Positions 54,010 to 62,843 of a stretch of 64,000 nucleotides of DNA are shown here, in pieces. The translations under genes were made by a program, and so were the position numbers. The DNA is taken from assembly GCA_023474345.1 (NCBI GenBank), contig JAMCXS010000032.1, forward strand, positions 186,001 through 250,000, in the 5' to 3' direction. The DNA comes from Acidobacteriota bacterium (GTDB lineage: Bacteria; Acidobacteriota; Terriglobia; UBA7540). Within the stretch, counting starts at the first letter, position 1. Every line of letters starts with the position of its first letter. The notes beneath the pieces are model-generated. The model was not told where the DNA came from and ran no database searches. It worked only from the letters and a program-made list of their open reading frames with translations.

Positions 54010-55455
54010 TTAAGCTACACAAACCATCTCTGGTGGCGTCACGCTCATCGCCTCCCTGATCGAGGCATATTTTCGCAAGGCAACCAGAGACCTTACTGCT
54101 CTTTCCGGTGTCAGATAGGCGGGAATGCCGGCCTTCCGGAGCCTCAGAATCGCATCCCGACATTCTTCCCCGCCTTGGAATTCCGCCACGATGGGCTTGT
54201 TCAGATCCTTGGACCGCTGGTGCAAATCCAGAATCACGTCCACAATGGCCGAGACGTTCGTCACCGCGGTGGGGCATGTAGAAACCAGTACTCCATCGAT
54301 ATTCGGATCAAAAATTGCCTCGGTAAGCGCGCCGCGGTACTGCGCCTCGTTTGCCGTGCCCGCGATATCCACCGGGTTGAGCGGCGAGCCGAACGGAGGC
54401 ATGAACGCCCGAATCTTTTCCTGCAGGCCGCCGGAAATTGACTTCAGTTCCCGAAGAGGCATCCCCCGGCTATCGAACGCATCCGAGGCCAGCAGGCCGG
54501 AACCCCCGCCATTAGTGATCATCACCACGCGGTCGCCACGGAGCGGCGGCATCAGTCCCAGAGCAATGGAGTAATCGAGGAATTCCTCCCAGGTTAGGGC
54601 TCGAATCACTCCCGCCCGCGCGAAGAGTTCGTCGTAATAAGAGTCGGGCCTGCTATTCTCGCTGGCCGTATGTGCGAATGCGGCTTTTTGGCCATTCTCG
54701 GAACGCCCGGCCTTAATCACTACGACCGGCTTCGAAGGGACAATTTGAGTGCAGGCCTCAACAAAGGCCTCTTCGCTGTCCAAGCCTTCGATGTACAGTG
54801 AGACGCAGCGCGTATGCGGATCCTTGCCCGCGTAGGCGATGAACTCGGAGAAATCCACGTCAGCTTTGTTGCCGAGCCCCACAAAGAAGCTCATGCCCAA
54901 GCCGCTGATCTGACTCGCACCCAGTGCCGCCAATAAATTGGCGCCCGATTGGGAGATCATGGCCACGGTCCCGGCTGTGGGCAGGTAAGGAATGAACCCA
55001 CAATTAAAGTTCGAGTAAGGATTGCCCATGCCAAGCAGGTTAGGACCAATCAACGGGAGCTTGTGCGCCCGGCAGTACCGCGTCAGCTCGTCCTGCAAGG
55101 AGGCCTGACCGGCTTCCTTAAAGCCTGACGAGGCGATTGTCACAACCTTCACCTGCTTTTGCACGCAGTCGCTGAGCACCGCCTTGACTGCGGACGCGGG
55201 CACTGTCAGGAAGGCCAGGTCGACTTCTCCCGGGATATCCATGAGTGTCCGATATGCCTTGAATCCCTGGACCATATCGGCTCTTGGATTTACAGGAATG
55301 ATCCTGCCTTGGTAGTTCCATTCCTTCAAGCCCTGAACAACTTTGTAGCCAACCTTCTGAGGGTCACGAGAAGCGCCAACAACGGCGACGCTGCGGGGAT
55401 TGAGCGCGTACTCGAGGTGTTCGACTACGTAGGGCCTTACACTATCGGTTTTCAA
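54010..55455 (-). CDS. ADP-forming acetyl/acyl-CoA synthetase alpha subunit-like protein
   Basis: A 481-residue protein of the NDP-forming acyl-CoA synthetase alpha type. CoA-binding Rossmann domain: LNPRSVAVVGASRDPQKVGYKVVQGL. Two succinyl-CoA-synthetase-like domains follow, with GPNLLGMGNP, ISQSGANLLAALGA, and the segment AAFAHTASENS, whose His is the phosphohistidine site (about residue 265). There is no ATP-grasp beta domain, and no separate beta-subunit gene adjoins, so either a beta subunit is encoded elsewhere or it works otherwise. The start is a TTG at 55455 preceded by AAAGGAGG; a longer frame to 55599 lacks such a site and overlaps the promoter. Confidence 0.85.
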   Translation of the reverse strand: MKTDSVRPYVVEHLEYALNPRSVAVVGASRDPQKVGYKVVQGLKEWNYQGRIIPVNPRADMVQGFKAYRTLMDIPGEVDLAFLTVPASAVKAVLSDCVQKQVKVVTIASSGFKEAGQASLQDELTRYCRAHKLPLIGPNLLGMGNPYSNFNCGFIPYLPTAGTVAMISQSGANLLAALGASQISGLGMSFFVGLGNKADVDFSEFIAYAGKDPHTRCVSLYIEGLDSEEAFVEACTQIVPSKPVVVIKAGRSENGQKAAFAHTASENSRPDSYYDELFARAGVIRALTWEEFLDYSIALGLMPPLRGDRVVMITNGGGSGLLASDAFDSRGMPLRELKSISGGLQEKIRAFMPPFGSPLNPVDIAGTANEAQYRGALTEAIFDPNIDGVLVSTCPTAVTNVSAIVDVILDLHQRSKDLNKPIVAEFQGGEECRDAILRLRKAGIPAYLTPERAVRSLVALRKYASIREAMSVTPPEMVCVA

Positions 55456-55493
55456 TTTCGTCCTCCTTTTTTCTTCATTCAATTGACCAGGAA

Positions 55494-55509
55494 GGCAATC
55501 CTCTCGCCA
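55494..55509 (-). promoter_or_regulatory. Sigma-54 (-24/-12) promoter upstream of the acyl-CoA synthetase gene
   Basis: On the minus strand TGGCGA-GAGGA-TTGCC fits the consensus TGGCAC-N5-TTGC with exact spacing between GG and GC. Transcription would start about 12 bases on (near 55483), 28 bases upstream of the TTG start at 55455. Confidence 0.7.
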
Positions 55510-55606
55510 GACCCCGATGGGCGGAGAAAAGTGGCTGGAGCACCAAGAAAACAGGAAGCTTATTTGGGAAACGGCTGTAACGAGACGGACATCCGCCAAT
55601 TCAGTC

Positions 55607-55624
55607 GTGACCGGATAAGGTCAC
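55607..55624. promoter_or_regulatory. Putative activator-binding dyad (UAS)
   Basis: GTGACC (55607-55612) and GGTCAC (55619-55624) form a perfect inverted repeat with a six-base centre, about 100 bases upstream of the sigma-54 promoter, the usual place for a Fis-family activator site. It lies between the activator gene stop and the promoter. Confidence 0.6.
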
Positions 55625-55651
55625 AGCTGCAAGTCATGTGACGTAATCGGG

Positions 55652-57589
55652 TCAGATATCTTTGCGGGTTATGCCAAGCCTGCGCATCAGGCCATTGAGA
55701 GTGGTTCGTTTGAGGCCAAGGCGGGCCGCCGCGCCGTTAGGCCCTCCGATCACTCCATTCGTTTCCCGGAGAACCCGCAGAATATGTTCGCGCTCTGTTT
55801 CTTTGAGCGTTGTGCCTGCGGCTTTTGTTTCCCGTGCAGGCCTCAACTCCGCGCTGGGAACATACAATGCAGGACCTTCAGAAAGGATGATCGCTCTTTC
55901 GATAAAGTTCTCGAGTTCGCGAACATTTCCAGGCCAGTGCCAACCTTTGAGCGCCTCCATGGCTTCGAGAGGAATGGTCTGAATTCGTTTATTCATGCGA
56001 GGCGCATACTTCTGGACGAAATAACTTGTCAAAAGGGGAATATCCTCGGGACGTTCGCGCAAGGGGGGCAAAGCGATTGGAAAGACATTCAAGCGATAGT
56101 ACAAGTCGCGGCGAAACTTCCGCTCCGCGATCATTTGGACAAGATCACGATTCGTCGCCGCAATTAACCGGATATCCACCGAAATCGTTCGCGGGCTGCC
56201 TAGCCTCTCGAATTCCTTTTCCTGCAGCAGCCGGAAGAGCTTGGGCTGGATTTCGAGCGGAATGTCTCCAACTTCGTCAAGGAACAAAGTGCCGCGATGA
56301 GCCAATTCCACGCGGCCGACTCTGGGCGCGACGGCTCCGGTGAACGCGCCCTTTTCATGGCCAAAGAGTTCGCTTTCCAGTAGCCCGGTAGGGATTGCCG
56401 CACAATTTACCTTTACAAATGTGCGCTCGCGTCGGGCGCTCATGTTGTGGATGGCGCGAGCGATCAGCTCTTTGCCCGTACCGGTTTCACCCAGAATCAG
56501 AACGGTCGCGTCCGTGGGCGCCACGGTCGCGGCCTGCTTCAAGACACGTTTGAAACTTGGGCTCTTGCCGATAATTTCCTCAAAGTTGTATTTGGTCCGG
56601 AGTTCCTCTTCGAAATAATCCTTTTCCCTTGCCAATATGTCCTTCAATTCGGAAATCTGCTGGAATGCCAGCGCGTTATTGATGGCAGCCGCAATCTGGC
56701 CGGCCACTTGCTCCAGCAGACGAATTTCTCTCTGCGTGAAGGGGGCATCCCGCCGGGTTCCGATATGCAATGTGCCGAGGACGCGCCCGTGGTCGATCAG
56801 GGGTACCCAGCACACGGACTTGAGTCCCAGCGCGATCAAACCATTCATGATGTCCGGGAGAAACCGGTCGTCATCCAATCGGTTCAGCACAAGCGGCTGG
56901 CGGTTGAGGAATGCCCAGCCGGCGGGAGAACCTTCGAGCGGCATCAGCAGCCCCGCCGGAAGCTGTTTCAAGGTAAAGGGCTCATCAAGGTTCTGAAGCT
57001 GCAATTTGCCGCTCGTAGCGTCATAGAGAGCCAGGCTGGCATAATCGTGCGGAACGACATGTTGAGTACTCGTGGAGATGGCGGAAAGCAGCCGGCGAAT
57101 GTCGAGGTTCGAAAGGAGAATCTGGGTGGTTTCGAGCAGCAGCGCCTGGTCAGCCCGTTTACGCTCCGTAATATCATGAAGAATCCACAAGTGACGACCG
57201 GGCAGCATCGCGGCTTTCGCCGTGTATGCCACTTCCCTTGATTTTTCATCCGGGTGAACCAGCCGCAGGGTGCCTCGTTGCTGTCCTTGTTCCAGCAAGC
57301 GCTCCCACACCAGCTCAAGCTCCGGCTTCTGTCCGGCCTCCACAAAATCATCGAGTTGCTGGCCCAGTAACTCGTCTCTCGACCGGCCCAGCAGTGAGCA
57401 AGCGGCAGGATTGGCTTCTACGCAGACACGATTGTCGTCGGAGATCAGGATTGCATCCAGGGCTTCCTGAAACACTGCCTGGAACTGGTTTGCGATTTCG
57501 CGGACTTCTTTCCCATCCCCTGGGGCGGAAAGTTCCCCCTGATGGGCAGGTGGGGTTTGCTTCTCCGTAGTCGTGCTCCTATACGGCAC
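55652..57589 (-). CDS. Sigma-54-dependent transcriptional activator (PAS-GAF-AAA-Fis)
   Basis: A 645-residue enhancer-binding protein. PAS domain (about 35-145: [37 protein letters not shown]), GAF domain (about 150-310), AAA+ domain (about 340-575) with Walker [17 protein letters not shown], the sigma-54-contacting [18 protein letters not shown], Walker [13 protein letters not shown], and a Fis-type helix-turn-helix ([25 protein letters not shown]). FhlA-like layout; the effector bound by GAF is unknown. It directly precedes a gene with a sigma-54 promoter and a dyad, so it is almost certainly its regulator. The ATG start [10 protein letters not shown] has GAGCACGAC rather than a strong site. 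Confidence 0.93.
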   Translation of the reverse strand: MPYRSTTTEKQTPPAHQGELSAPGDGKEVREIANQFQAVFQEALDAILISDDNRVCVEANPAACSLLGRSRDELLGQQLDDFVEAGQKPELELVWERLLEQGQQRGTLRLVHPDEKSREVAYTAKAAMLPGRHLWILHDITERKRADQALLLETTQILLSNLDIRRLLSAISTSTQHVVPHDYASLALYDATSGKLQLQNLDEPFTLKQLPAGLLMPLEGSPAGWAFLNRQPLVLNRLDDDRFLPDIMNGLIALGLKSVCWVPLIDHGRVLGTLHIGTRRDAPFTQREIRLLEQVAGQIAAAINNALAFQQISELKDILAREKDYFEEELRTKYNFEEIIGKSPSFKRVLKQAATVAPTDATVLILGETGTGKELIARAIHNMSARRERTFVKVNCAAIPTGLLESELFGHEKGAFTGAVAPRVGRVELAHRGTLFLDEVGDIPLEIQPKLFRLLQEKEFERLGSPRTISVDIRLIAATNRDLVQMIAERKFRRDLYYRLNVFPIALPPLRERPEDIPLLTSYFVQKYAPRMNKRIQTIPLEAMEALKGWHWPGNVRELENFIERAIILSEGPALYVPSAELRPARETKAAGTTLKETEREHILRVLRETNGVIGGPNGAAARLGLKRTTLNGLMRRLGITRKDI

Positions 57590-58228
57590 AGTTTGGGGTG
57601 TGAATTCCAGGTCAGCTTCAGCATGAGCAATTCGTCAGCACTTCAATGTGGCCGCTCCCTTTGGCGCTCTCGTGCTTCCACCCCAAGCCTGCCAGTAGGA
57701 TAACATTTTAATCGCCTTACCCGACAGTGGCCCGGCTAGTGCCTTGCAAATGCAGTCCACCCTGATGCGGCGGCATTTTGATACGCTGGCATCAACGACA
57801 ATTTCAATTGGCCAGCGGAAAGCACGCCGATCTTTCCCGCGCACGATCAATCTTGCCGGGCAGGATTGATCCCTCGAAGGCCGAGACACCTGCAATCACC
57901 ACCGAGATGCCTATTACCACACTACACTCGCACGGCTGCCGCCCGTGCTTCGACGCTGACCTCTGTTTTTGTCTTCGATCGTTTCGATGCTGTGGAGTCA
58001 ACTTCAGCATCTCCTCAACGGAGATTTCGTCCGTGCCCTGACAGCAGCCAGAAACTCCTTATCCCAGCCGGGTCGCGCTAAAAACATCATCGATGTTTAT
58101 GACAAAGCCGTGTTCGAAGAGAAGCAAATGGCGCATCGCAAGGTGCTCCATCTCGTAACGCGGAAGCAGCCCGTACCACAATCTGTACCGCAACAGAGCA
58201 CAGGACTGCCGTAAGTTATTGAAAGGAT
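57590..58228. other. Intergenic region between the activator and tRNA-Glu
   Basis: About 640 bases. A plus-strand frame (TTG at 57969 or ATG at 57987, ending 58214) encodes about 75-81 residues including GDFVRALTAARNSLSQPG and VYDKAVFEEKQMAHRKVLHLV, plausible as protein but without a ribosome-binding site, possibly the end of a broken gene. Nothing else is seen. Confidence 0.35.
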
Positions 58229-58306
58229 TGGCGTCCCCGGCGGGATTTGAACCCGCGTTACCGCCGTGAAAGGGCGATGTCCTAGGCCGGGCTAGACGAC
58301 GGGGAC
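58229..58306 (-). tRNA. tRNA-Glu (TTC anticodon), CCA encoded
   Basis: Read from 58306 leftward: acceptor GTCCCCG pairs with CGGGGAC, discriminator G, then CCA (58229-58231 complement). Anticodon loop CTTTCAC gives TTC. T arm GCGGGTTCAAATCCCGC and the D arm TCGTCTAGCCCGGCCTAGGA are standard for bacterial tRNA-Glu. Confidence 0.95.
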
Positions 58307-58445
58307 CATGTGGCTGCAGACGGTACTGCAAGGGACCAGTGACCCGCCCAAGTTTTTCTCACTTATCCGCCTGCGGGGCTCGATACTCGTCTACAGAATC
58401 CTTTATGCTAGCAACGGGTCTTCATAGCTGTCAATCATTGTTCTG

Positions 58446-59378
58446 TCATTGTTGTTTGCCGGCGGCGGCCTGAAAGGGGAGATCCCGCTGTTCCGGTGCA
58501 CCCTCCGCAGTTTCAGACGCGGCAATAGCTCTCAGGTCAGGGTATTCGCCGATCAAAGTTGGCGGGACGGGCACGGGCCGGTTCCGGATGAGGGTGATCA
58601 ATTGCAAGGCATTGGCCACGGCTTTCCCGCGAAAGTGATTGTTGGTAATGACGTAGGTTGCGTCCGCGCCGGCGGCGATGTTCCTGATCCGCTCGGCCCA
58701 GGGTTGAAGTTCCTCCACGCTGTAGTAATAGTCGTAGCGCTCCTCGGGGCGCTCATTGGCCGCGAACCAGTGCTCGTAGTTTCGGCCGTGCAGGCGGACG
58801 TAGCCAACGGGAGAAGTAGAGCGATCGCTCGGCTTGAGCGAGCGTCCAATCACGGGCTGATCGATGTTGCAGAATCCCACGCCCAGTTCGCGGAACATGT
58901 GGTAGACTTCCGGCCGGTTCCATGACTCATGCCGGACTTCCACCACCACGGGGTATTCCAGAAATTGCATCACCAGCCCGCCGAAATACTCGCGGTTTTC
59001 CTGGGTGTTCTTGAACGACCACGGAAACTGCATCAGCAGGGCTCCCAGCCGGCCGGCGTCCCGCAGCGGCTCGATTCCTTCCTTGAAAATTTTCTCATCG
59101 CGCTGGCTCGCGGCTCGCTCATGCGTGAACTGCTGCCACAACTTGGCCGTGAATTTAAAGTTCGGATTGTGCAGAACCCTTCGCACCCAACTGCGCGTTA
59201 CATCGGGACGCGGCGGATGATAGAAAGTCGTGTTGATCTCGATGGTGTCGAAATAGCGCGCCAGATATTCAGCTTCATGGAAGCCGTGCGACTTGCTGGC
59301 GGGATAGACAATTCCGTGCCAGTCTTCATAAGACCAGCCTGCGGGACCGAATCGGATTGTCGGGACGGTTCCGCTCAT
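58446..59378 (-). CDS. DUF72 family protein (YecE-like TIM barrel)
   Basis: A 310-residue protein with DUF72 marks: RFGPAGWSYEDWHGIVYP, YFDTIEINTTFYHPPRPDVTRSW, FKFTAKLWQQFTHER, LLMQFPWSFKN, VVVEVRHESWN, GFCNIDQP, VGYVRLHGRNYEHWF and YVITNNHFRGKAVANA. Members are cytoplasmic TIM-barrel proteins, enzymatic function not established. ATG start at 59376-59378. It stands alone next to tRNA-Glu. Confidence 0.88.
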   Translation of the reverse strand: MSGTVPTIRFGPAGWSYEDWHGIVYPASKSHGFHEAEYLARYFDTIEINTTFYHPPRPDVTRSWVRRVLHNPNFKFTAKLWQQFTHERAASQRDEKIFKEGIEPLRDAGRLGALLMQFPWSFKNTQENREYFGGLVMQFLEYPVVVEVRHESWNRPEVYHMFRELGVGFCNIDQPVIGRSLKPSDRSTSPVGYVRLHGRNYEHWFAANERPEERYDYYYSVEELQPWAERIRNIAAGADATYVITNNHFRGKAVANALQLITLIRNRPVPVPPTLIGEYPDLRAIAASETAEGAPEQRDLPFQAAAGKQQ

Positions 59379-60114
59379 CTTCGCCTTTTATTTGCCTATT
59401 ATATCGCATTTTGGCGGTGCCGTTCACGCTAATCAAGAGCTTGCAAAGGGTCGAATGGACGCCAAGAGTGATCTCGACGCGATTCCGGTTCGTTTTGCCC
59501 GTTGTTTCCACAGCAATCCTTTGTTTTCAACAACTTCCTAGCTTCGTTTTCGCAAAACAAGAATTCTTTTTTCTGCGTTTTTGCGCCCGTCGCCGGTGTG
59601 CTCCTTGTTTTTCAATAAGTTACTCGGTGTCGAGCGGCAGTTGATAGCGCGCAGCCTTTTAGGCGTGTCAATTAGGTCACAATGTTTCAATGGATTACAA
59701 GTTTTATTGGTACACATGCTCAACATGTCTGGGCTATCCATATCTGACTTCAAAATTTTCCCGCAGGCGCTGCTCAGACGCACGTGCCTTTCGCGTGCAA
59801 GCTTCCGGTTCACTTTCGCTTTGCCTGGCGCGCCTCCTCAGCCCCGCCAGCAAGAGCGACGGTCAGGGCGTTACTGGCCGTCGGCTCCTCAAATGGGAAA
59901 CGTCCACGGCTGCGAAAGCGCCAGCCGCGACTTATGTTAGCCTAGCATACACAGCCTACTTTGTCAAGGTTTTTCCCGGGCGTAAAATCGCGAGCAGCCA
60001 CGACGGGGCCGGGGCGGGGTTTTCGGCCGCGATAGTTGAAGAACCCACGCAAAAAGCAGTGTCACGGCCAACTGATCCATAGCAGGCGTCTATTGCGCCC
60101 CCGAGATTGGCATG
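59379..60114. other. Long intergenic region upstream of the DUF72 gene
   Basis: About 735 bases with no recognisable gene. On the minus strand TTGACA (59962-59967) is followed 17 bases later by TAGGCT (59939-59944), a fair promoter reading left, which could give a long leader or small RNA; hairpin CGACGG/CCGTCG lies some 60-80 bases into that transcript. Frames here are short and featureless. Confidence 0.35.
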
Positions 60115-61026
60115 TCACGGAGATGCTGGTCTTTTCTGGGACGTGAGCGCAGCCAGAAGGTTGTTGTTAGACTCCGGCGCTTCCAGACGGACCCTCCAAG
60201 GACCGCTCGATGCCGTCCAGCCCCCAACCATAATTGAAGGGGCTAGAATCATGGTCGGGAGAATTATCCAGGGGGAAAAAGCAATCGGGGCCGTAACGCC
60301 GACCGGCTCGAACCTTGCAATCGTTTGCCTCGCTGGTATGAATCGCACTCGTGCAAAGGAACGTATGTTGGGCGGAGCCAACAAAATGCTCATGCAGTCG
60401 CGGCCGACATAGCGGTTGCTGTTTGCCACCTCCTCAATCGTGCCGGCCAGAAACTTTTCTGCTTCATCAAAATTTTTGGCATTTGCGACTCCACTCGCTG
60501 CGGCTTTAAAGGCTGCGCCGGCTAAATTTTCCCCGGGAGACGCCTGAAAGCACACCTTACGGTAATGCCAATGGCGGGGGAGAATATCGATTTTGGGAGA
60601 TGAGCGAGGCCGGGATGTGATTCTGATCGAGGTCGGAGCGGGCCTCTTTTTTCGTCCCCACTTCCAACCAGTAATACTTACCTGAAATGGATAGTCTGAA
60701 CCCGCAAGGTTTCTCTTAAGCTCACCAGCCAGTTCTTGAACCGCAGCGTGCATGTGGAACCGTGCTGGGCACTGACCTAATCTCATAGCTGTGCCGGGGG
60801 AGGAGAGTTTCAGCCCGGTTAACCGTTCGGCTATCCAGACGTCCGTGGGGAGGTCGTCGATATAGGCAGCCCCGGTGTACCCTATTGCCACGGCAGCATC
60901 CTTACAGATATAGAGGACGTTTTTGTTAGCGAAATGATCGAAGGCCTCACCCGTTCGTCGTGTAACTAACCGGTCAGTCACTTGAAGCACGTAATAGGCG
61001 GATGCGCGATTTAATATTAGAGTCAT
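60115..61026 (-). CDS. Orphan accessory protein, unknown function
   Basis: A 303-residue protein without signal peptide. It begins MTLILNRASAYYVLQVTDRLV, a pattern reminiscent of Ntn-hydrolase/proteasome-like proteins (SAYYVLQVTDRLVT then NKNVLYICKDAAVAIGYTGAAYI), but the processing site is not evident. The C-terminal third (IRSFARVRFIPARQ...APSIMVGGWTA) has strand-like pattern. Its ATG overlaps by four bases the TGA of an upstream frame at 61023-61436, suggesting coupled translation. It is framed by repeat copies and looks laterally acquired. The Ntn link is tentative. Confidence 0.5.
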   Translation of the reverse strand: MTLILNRASAYYVLQVTDRLVTRRTGEAFDHFANKNVLYICKDAAVAIGYTGAAYIDDLPTDVWIAERLTGLKLSSPGTAMRLGQCPARFHMHAAVQELAGELKRNLAGSDYPFQVSITGWKWGRKKRPAPTSIRITSRPRSSPKIDILPRHWHYRKVCFQASPGENLAGAAFKAAASGVANAKNFDEAEKFLAGTIEEVANSNRYVGRDCMSILLAPPNIRSFARVRFIPARQTIARFEPVGVTAPIAFSPWIILPTMILAPSIMVGGWTASSGPWRVRLEAPESNNNLLAALTSQKRPASP

Positions 61027-61436
61027 AACGGGTAGCGAGGACCGCCAGGCTTGTGATTCCGCGGTTCTTTCCTGGCAACCGTCCTTACGGTGTCGTATTG
61101 TATCGCGGTGTCAAGGCTGTGTCGTCCATTTCCTTCCCCACCGTTATTTTTCTCTAACCGTGCACGCTGCGCACCGCTCGGTAGCGCAGACCGCCGCGGC
61201 TGCGGTCCGCGGTTTTTCTTTTGACAACGGGCGTGAGGTGCCTCGACGGTCGCAAAAAGCGGCAGGGTCCCGAAATGGCGCTCGAAGCCTCCGGGCGGAG
61301 TGGATAATGCGCACACATTGAGTGTCGCGATATTTTCACGTGAGCACGCGGACGGGTTATTAACTATCTGGTTATCGACAAATACTTGGAATGTGATATA
61401 AATCGGATAGTCATTGGCATATTCTTTAGTGGTCAT
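61023..61436 (-). CDS. Doubtful ORF upstream of the orphan gene
   Basis: A 137-codon frame with a plausible first 70 residues (MTTKEYANDYPIYITFQVFV...), after which it runs through the repeat at 61180-61216 and becomes Arg/Pro-rich. Its stop overlaps the start of the 60115-61026 gene (ATGA). It could be a short real gene extended by a repeat insertion, or chance. No ribosome-binding site is visible. Confidence 0.3.
   Translation of the reverse strand: MTTKEYANDYPIYITFQVFVDNQIVNNPSACSRENIATLNVCALSTPPGGFERHFGTLPLFATVEAPHARCQKKNRGPQPRRSALPSGAQRARLEKNNGGEGNGRHSLDTAIQYDTVRTVARKEPRNHKPGGPRYPL
61031..61046. repeat. GGTAGCGAGGACCGCC repeat copy
   Basis: Sixteen bases identical to the reverse complement of 31738-31753, the right arm of the palindromic element 29 kb away. 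Confidence 0.65.
61180..61216. repeat. GGTAGCGCAGACCGCC repeat copy with hairpin
   Basis: GGTAGCGCAGACCGCC at 61180-61195 matches 31665-31680 at 15 of 16 positions. It continues into GCAGACCGC pairing with GCGGTCCGC (one mismatch), then GGTTTTTCTTTT, so it can serve as an intrinsic terminator for rightward transcripts. Confidence 0.65.
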
Positions 61437-61506
61437 GCCTGTTTGGAAGCTGTCGTGCTTTGACAGACTAATGAATACTGTAACTCACGTTTTTGCGGCC
61501 TTTCCT

Positions 61507-61522
61507 GTCATCAGTAGATGAC
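61507..61522. promoter_or_regulatory. GTCATC dyad upstream of the Tad cluster
   Basis: GTCATC (61507-61512) and GATGAC (61517-61522) with a four-base centre, about 95 bases before the first tadE start, a possible operator. The rest of the 61437-61614 gap shows no clear promoter boxes. Confidence 0.35.
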
Positions 61523-61614
61523 ACATCAAGGAATATGGCGGCAACAGATGCGGACGGATCTTTCAAGGGGCAAGTCTCGCTGTCAGTGTGACACATCCAC
61601 GGAGGAGATTTGAC

Positions 61615-62181
61615 TTGAACAGAAATATAACAGGGAATCGGGGCAAGCCCGGCAAGGCCATCGAAAGCGATCGTGTTTCCATGAAGCCATGGCTGGCTCG
61701 CCTGCGCGGCTTAGCCGCGGCTGATTTGGGTGCGGAACTAGTTGAGTTTGCGCTTGTGGTTCCGCTCTTGTTAATGCTTCTGCTCGGCATCGTTTGGATG
61801 GGCCGGGCTTACAACGTCTACGTGACCATTACACGCGCAGCCCGCGAAGGGGCGCGGTATGCGGTGCTGCCAAGTTCGGTGGCGAACGGAGACACTGTTC
61901 CGGACCCAAGTTCGGTTAAAAACGTTGTCATCCAAGTGCTGGAGGCCGATAGCCTCTGGCCTGCAGGCAAGTCTACGACAAGCACTTTTGATAACTCGTA
62001 CACCCAGACGACCGAATGGCTTGAAAACACCTCCCCGCAACAATGCGGAGTGGTAATCAGTTTCACCTACCCGCTCGAGCTTGCGATTCCGTTCACTTCG
62101 CTCAACGCATCCACGATTAACATGAACGCCAGCGCGCAAATGCGCCTCGAAGATCAACCCATCGAAGGGACATGCCCATGA
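61615..62181 (+). CDS. tadE: TadE-like pilus/secretion pseudopilin protein (first)
   Basis: A 188-residue protein with the TadE pattern: a polar head, then ADLGAELVEFALVVPLLLMLLLGIVWMGRAYN, a hydrophobic helix preceded by Glu, and ITRAAREGARYAV. TadE-like proteins are minor pseudopilins of type IVc (Flp/Tad) systems and of related surface assembly machines. GGAGGAGA lies seven bases before the TTG at 61615; GTG at 61588 and ATG at 61681 are alternatives. Its stop overlaps the next gene's ATG. Confidence 0.82.
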   Translation: MNRNITGNRGKPGKAIESDRVSMKPWLARLRGLAAADLGAELVEFALVVPLLLMLLLGIVWMGRAYNVYVTITRAAREGARYAVLPSSVANGDTVPDPSSVKNVVIQVLEADSLWPAGKSTTSTFDNSYTQTTEWLENTSPQQCGVVISFTYPLELAIPFTSLNASTINMNASAQMRLEDQPIEGTCP

Positions 62182-62834
62182 TCAATTTACGCATTCCGAC
62201 TCGAGGATGTGGGCGCCCGCAACCAAGGCGCGGAAATGTCCGCGGCCTTCCGGGATTAAGGCGCTTTCGTGGTTTCTGGACGGGAGTGGACGGCGCGGAA
62301 CTCCTGGAATTCGCTTTGGGGTTGCCTTTTTTGCTGATCTTTGTGATTGGAATCATCGATTTTAGCGGAGCTTTCAACCTGAAGCAAAAGATGGCGAATG
62401 CGGCACGGGAAGGCGCCCGCATGGCGATCTCAAATTCTCTGACGGATGAGAGCTCGGGCTGCGCAAATGCTTCGCCGCCGTGCTCAATCCAGGCCGCCGA
62501 GAATGCCGTGGCCAATTACATGACGAACGCGGGAGTGGAATCTTCTTGTCTTAGCTCGGCTTCGGCGTCAAGCTCGGGCACGGATTCCTGGACATACAGT
62601 TGCAAGGGAATCAGCCTGACAATTAACCGGGGTTATTGGTTTACCTACACTCCGGCCACCGGCGGGACCGACATCACCGTGCTGGCCACCCAGGTGACCC
62701 TGACCTATCCCTATACGTGGACGTTTGGCAATATTATCGGGCTTCTCGAACTTTTGCATGTAAAAAACGCCACGGCGATCCTTCCGTCCACTTTGACCAC
62801 TACGGTTGTCATGCAAAACTTGGTTACCGACTAA
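62178..62834 (+). CDS. TadE-like protein (second)
   Basis: A 218-residue protein. It has the TadE block GVDGAELLEFALGLPFLLIFVIGIIDFSGAFN, then MANAAREGARMAI, a Cys/Ser-rich middle (four Cys that may form disulphides) and a C-terminal strand-rich part. The ATG at 62178 overlaps the first tadE stop (ATGA); ATG 62172 is two codons upstream. Two TadE copies followed by a TadG-like gene is the common minor-pilin order. Confidence 0.82.
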   Translation: MINLRIPTRGCGRPQPRRGNVRGLPGLRRFRGFWTGVDGAELLEFALGLPFLLIFVIGIIDFSGAFNLKQKMANAAREGARMAISNSLTDESSGCANASPPCSIQAAENAVANYMTNAGVESSCLSSASASSSGTDSWTYSCKGISLTINRGYWFTYTPATGGTDITVLATQVTLTYPYTWTFGNIIGLLELLHVKNATAILPSTLTTTVVMQNLVTD

Positions 62835-62843
62835 GGAGGGTTT

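Noticed and set aside
55456-55599. Upstream extension of the acyl-CoA synthetase gene
   Set aside because: It covers the sigma-54 promoter and has no ribosome-binding site; TTG at 55455 follows AAAGGAGG.
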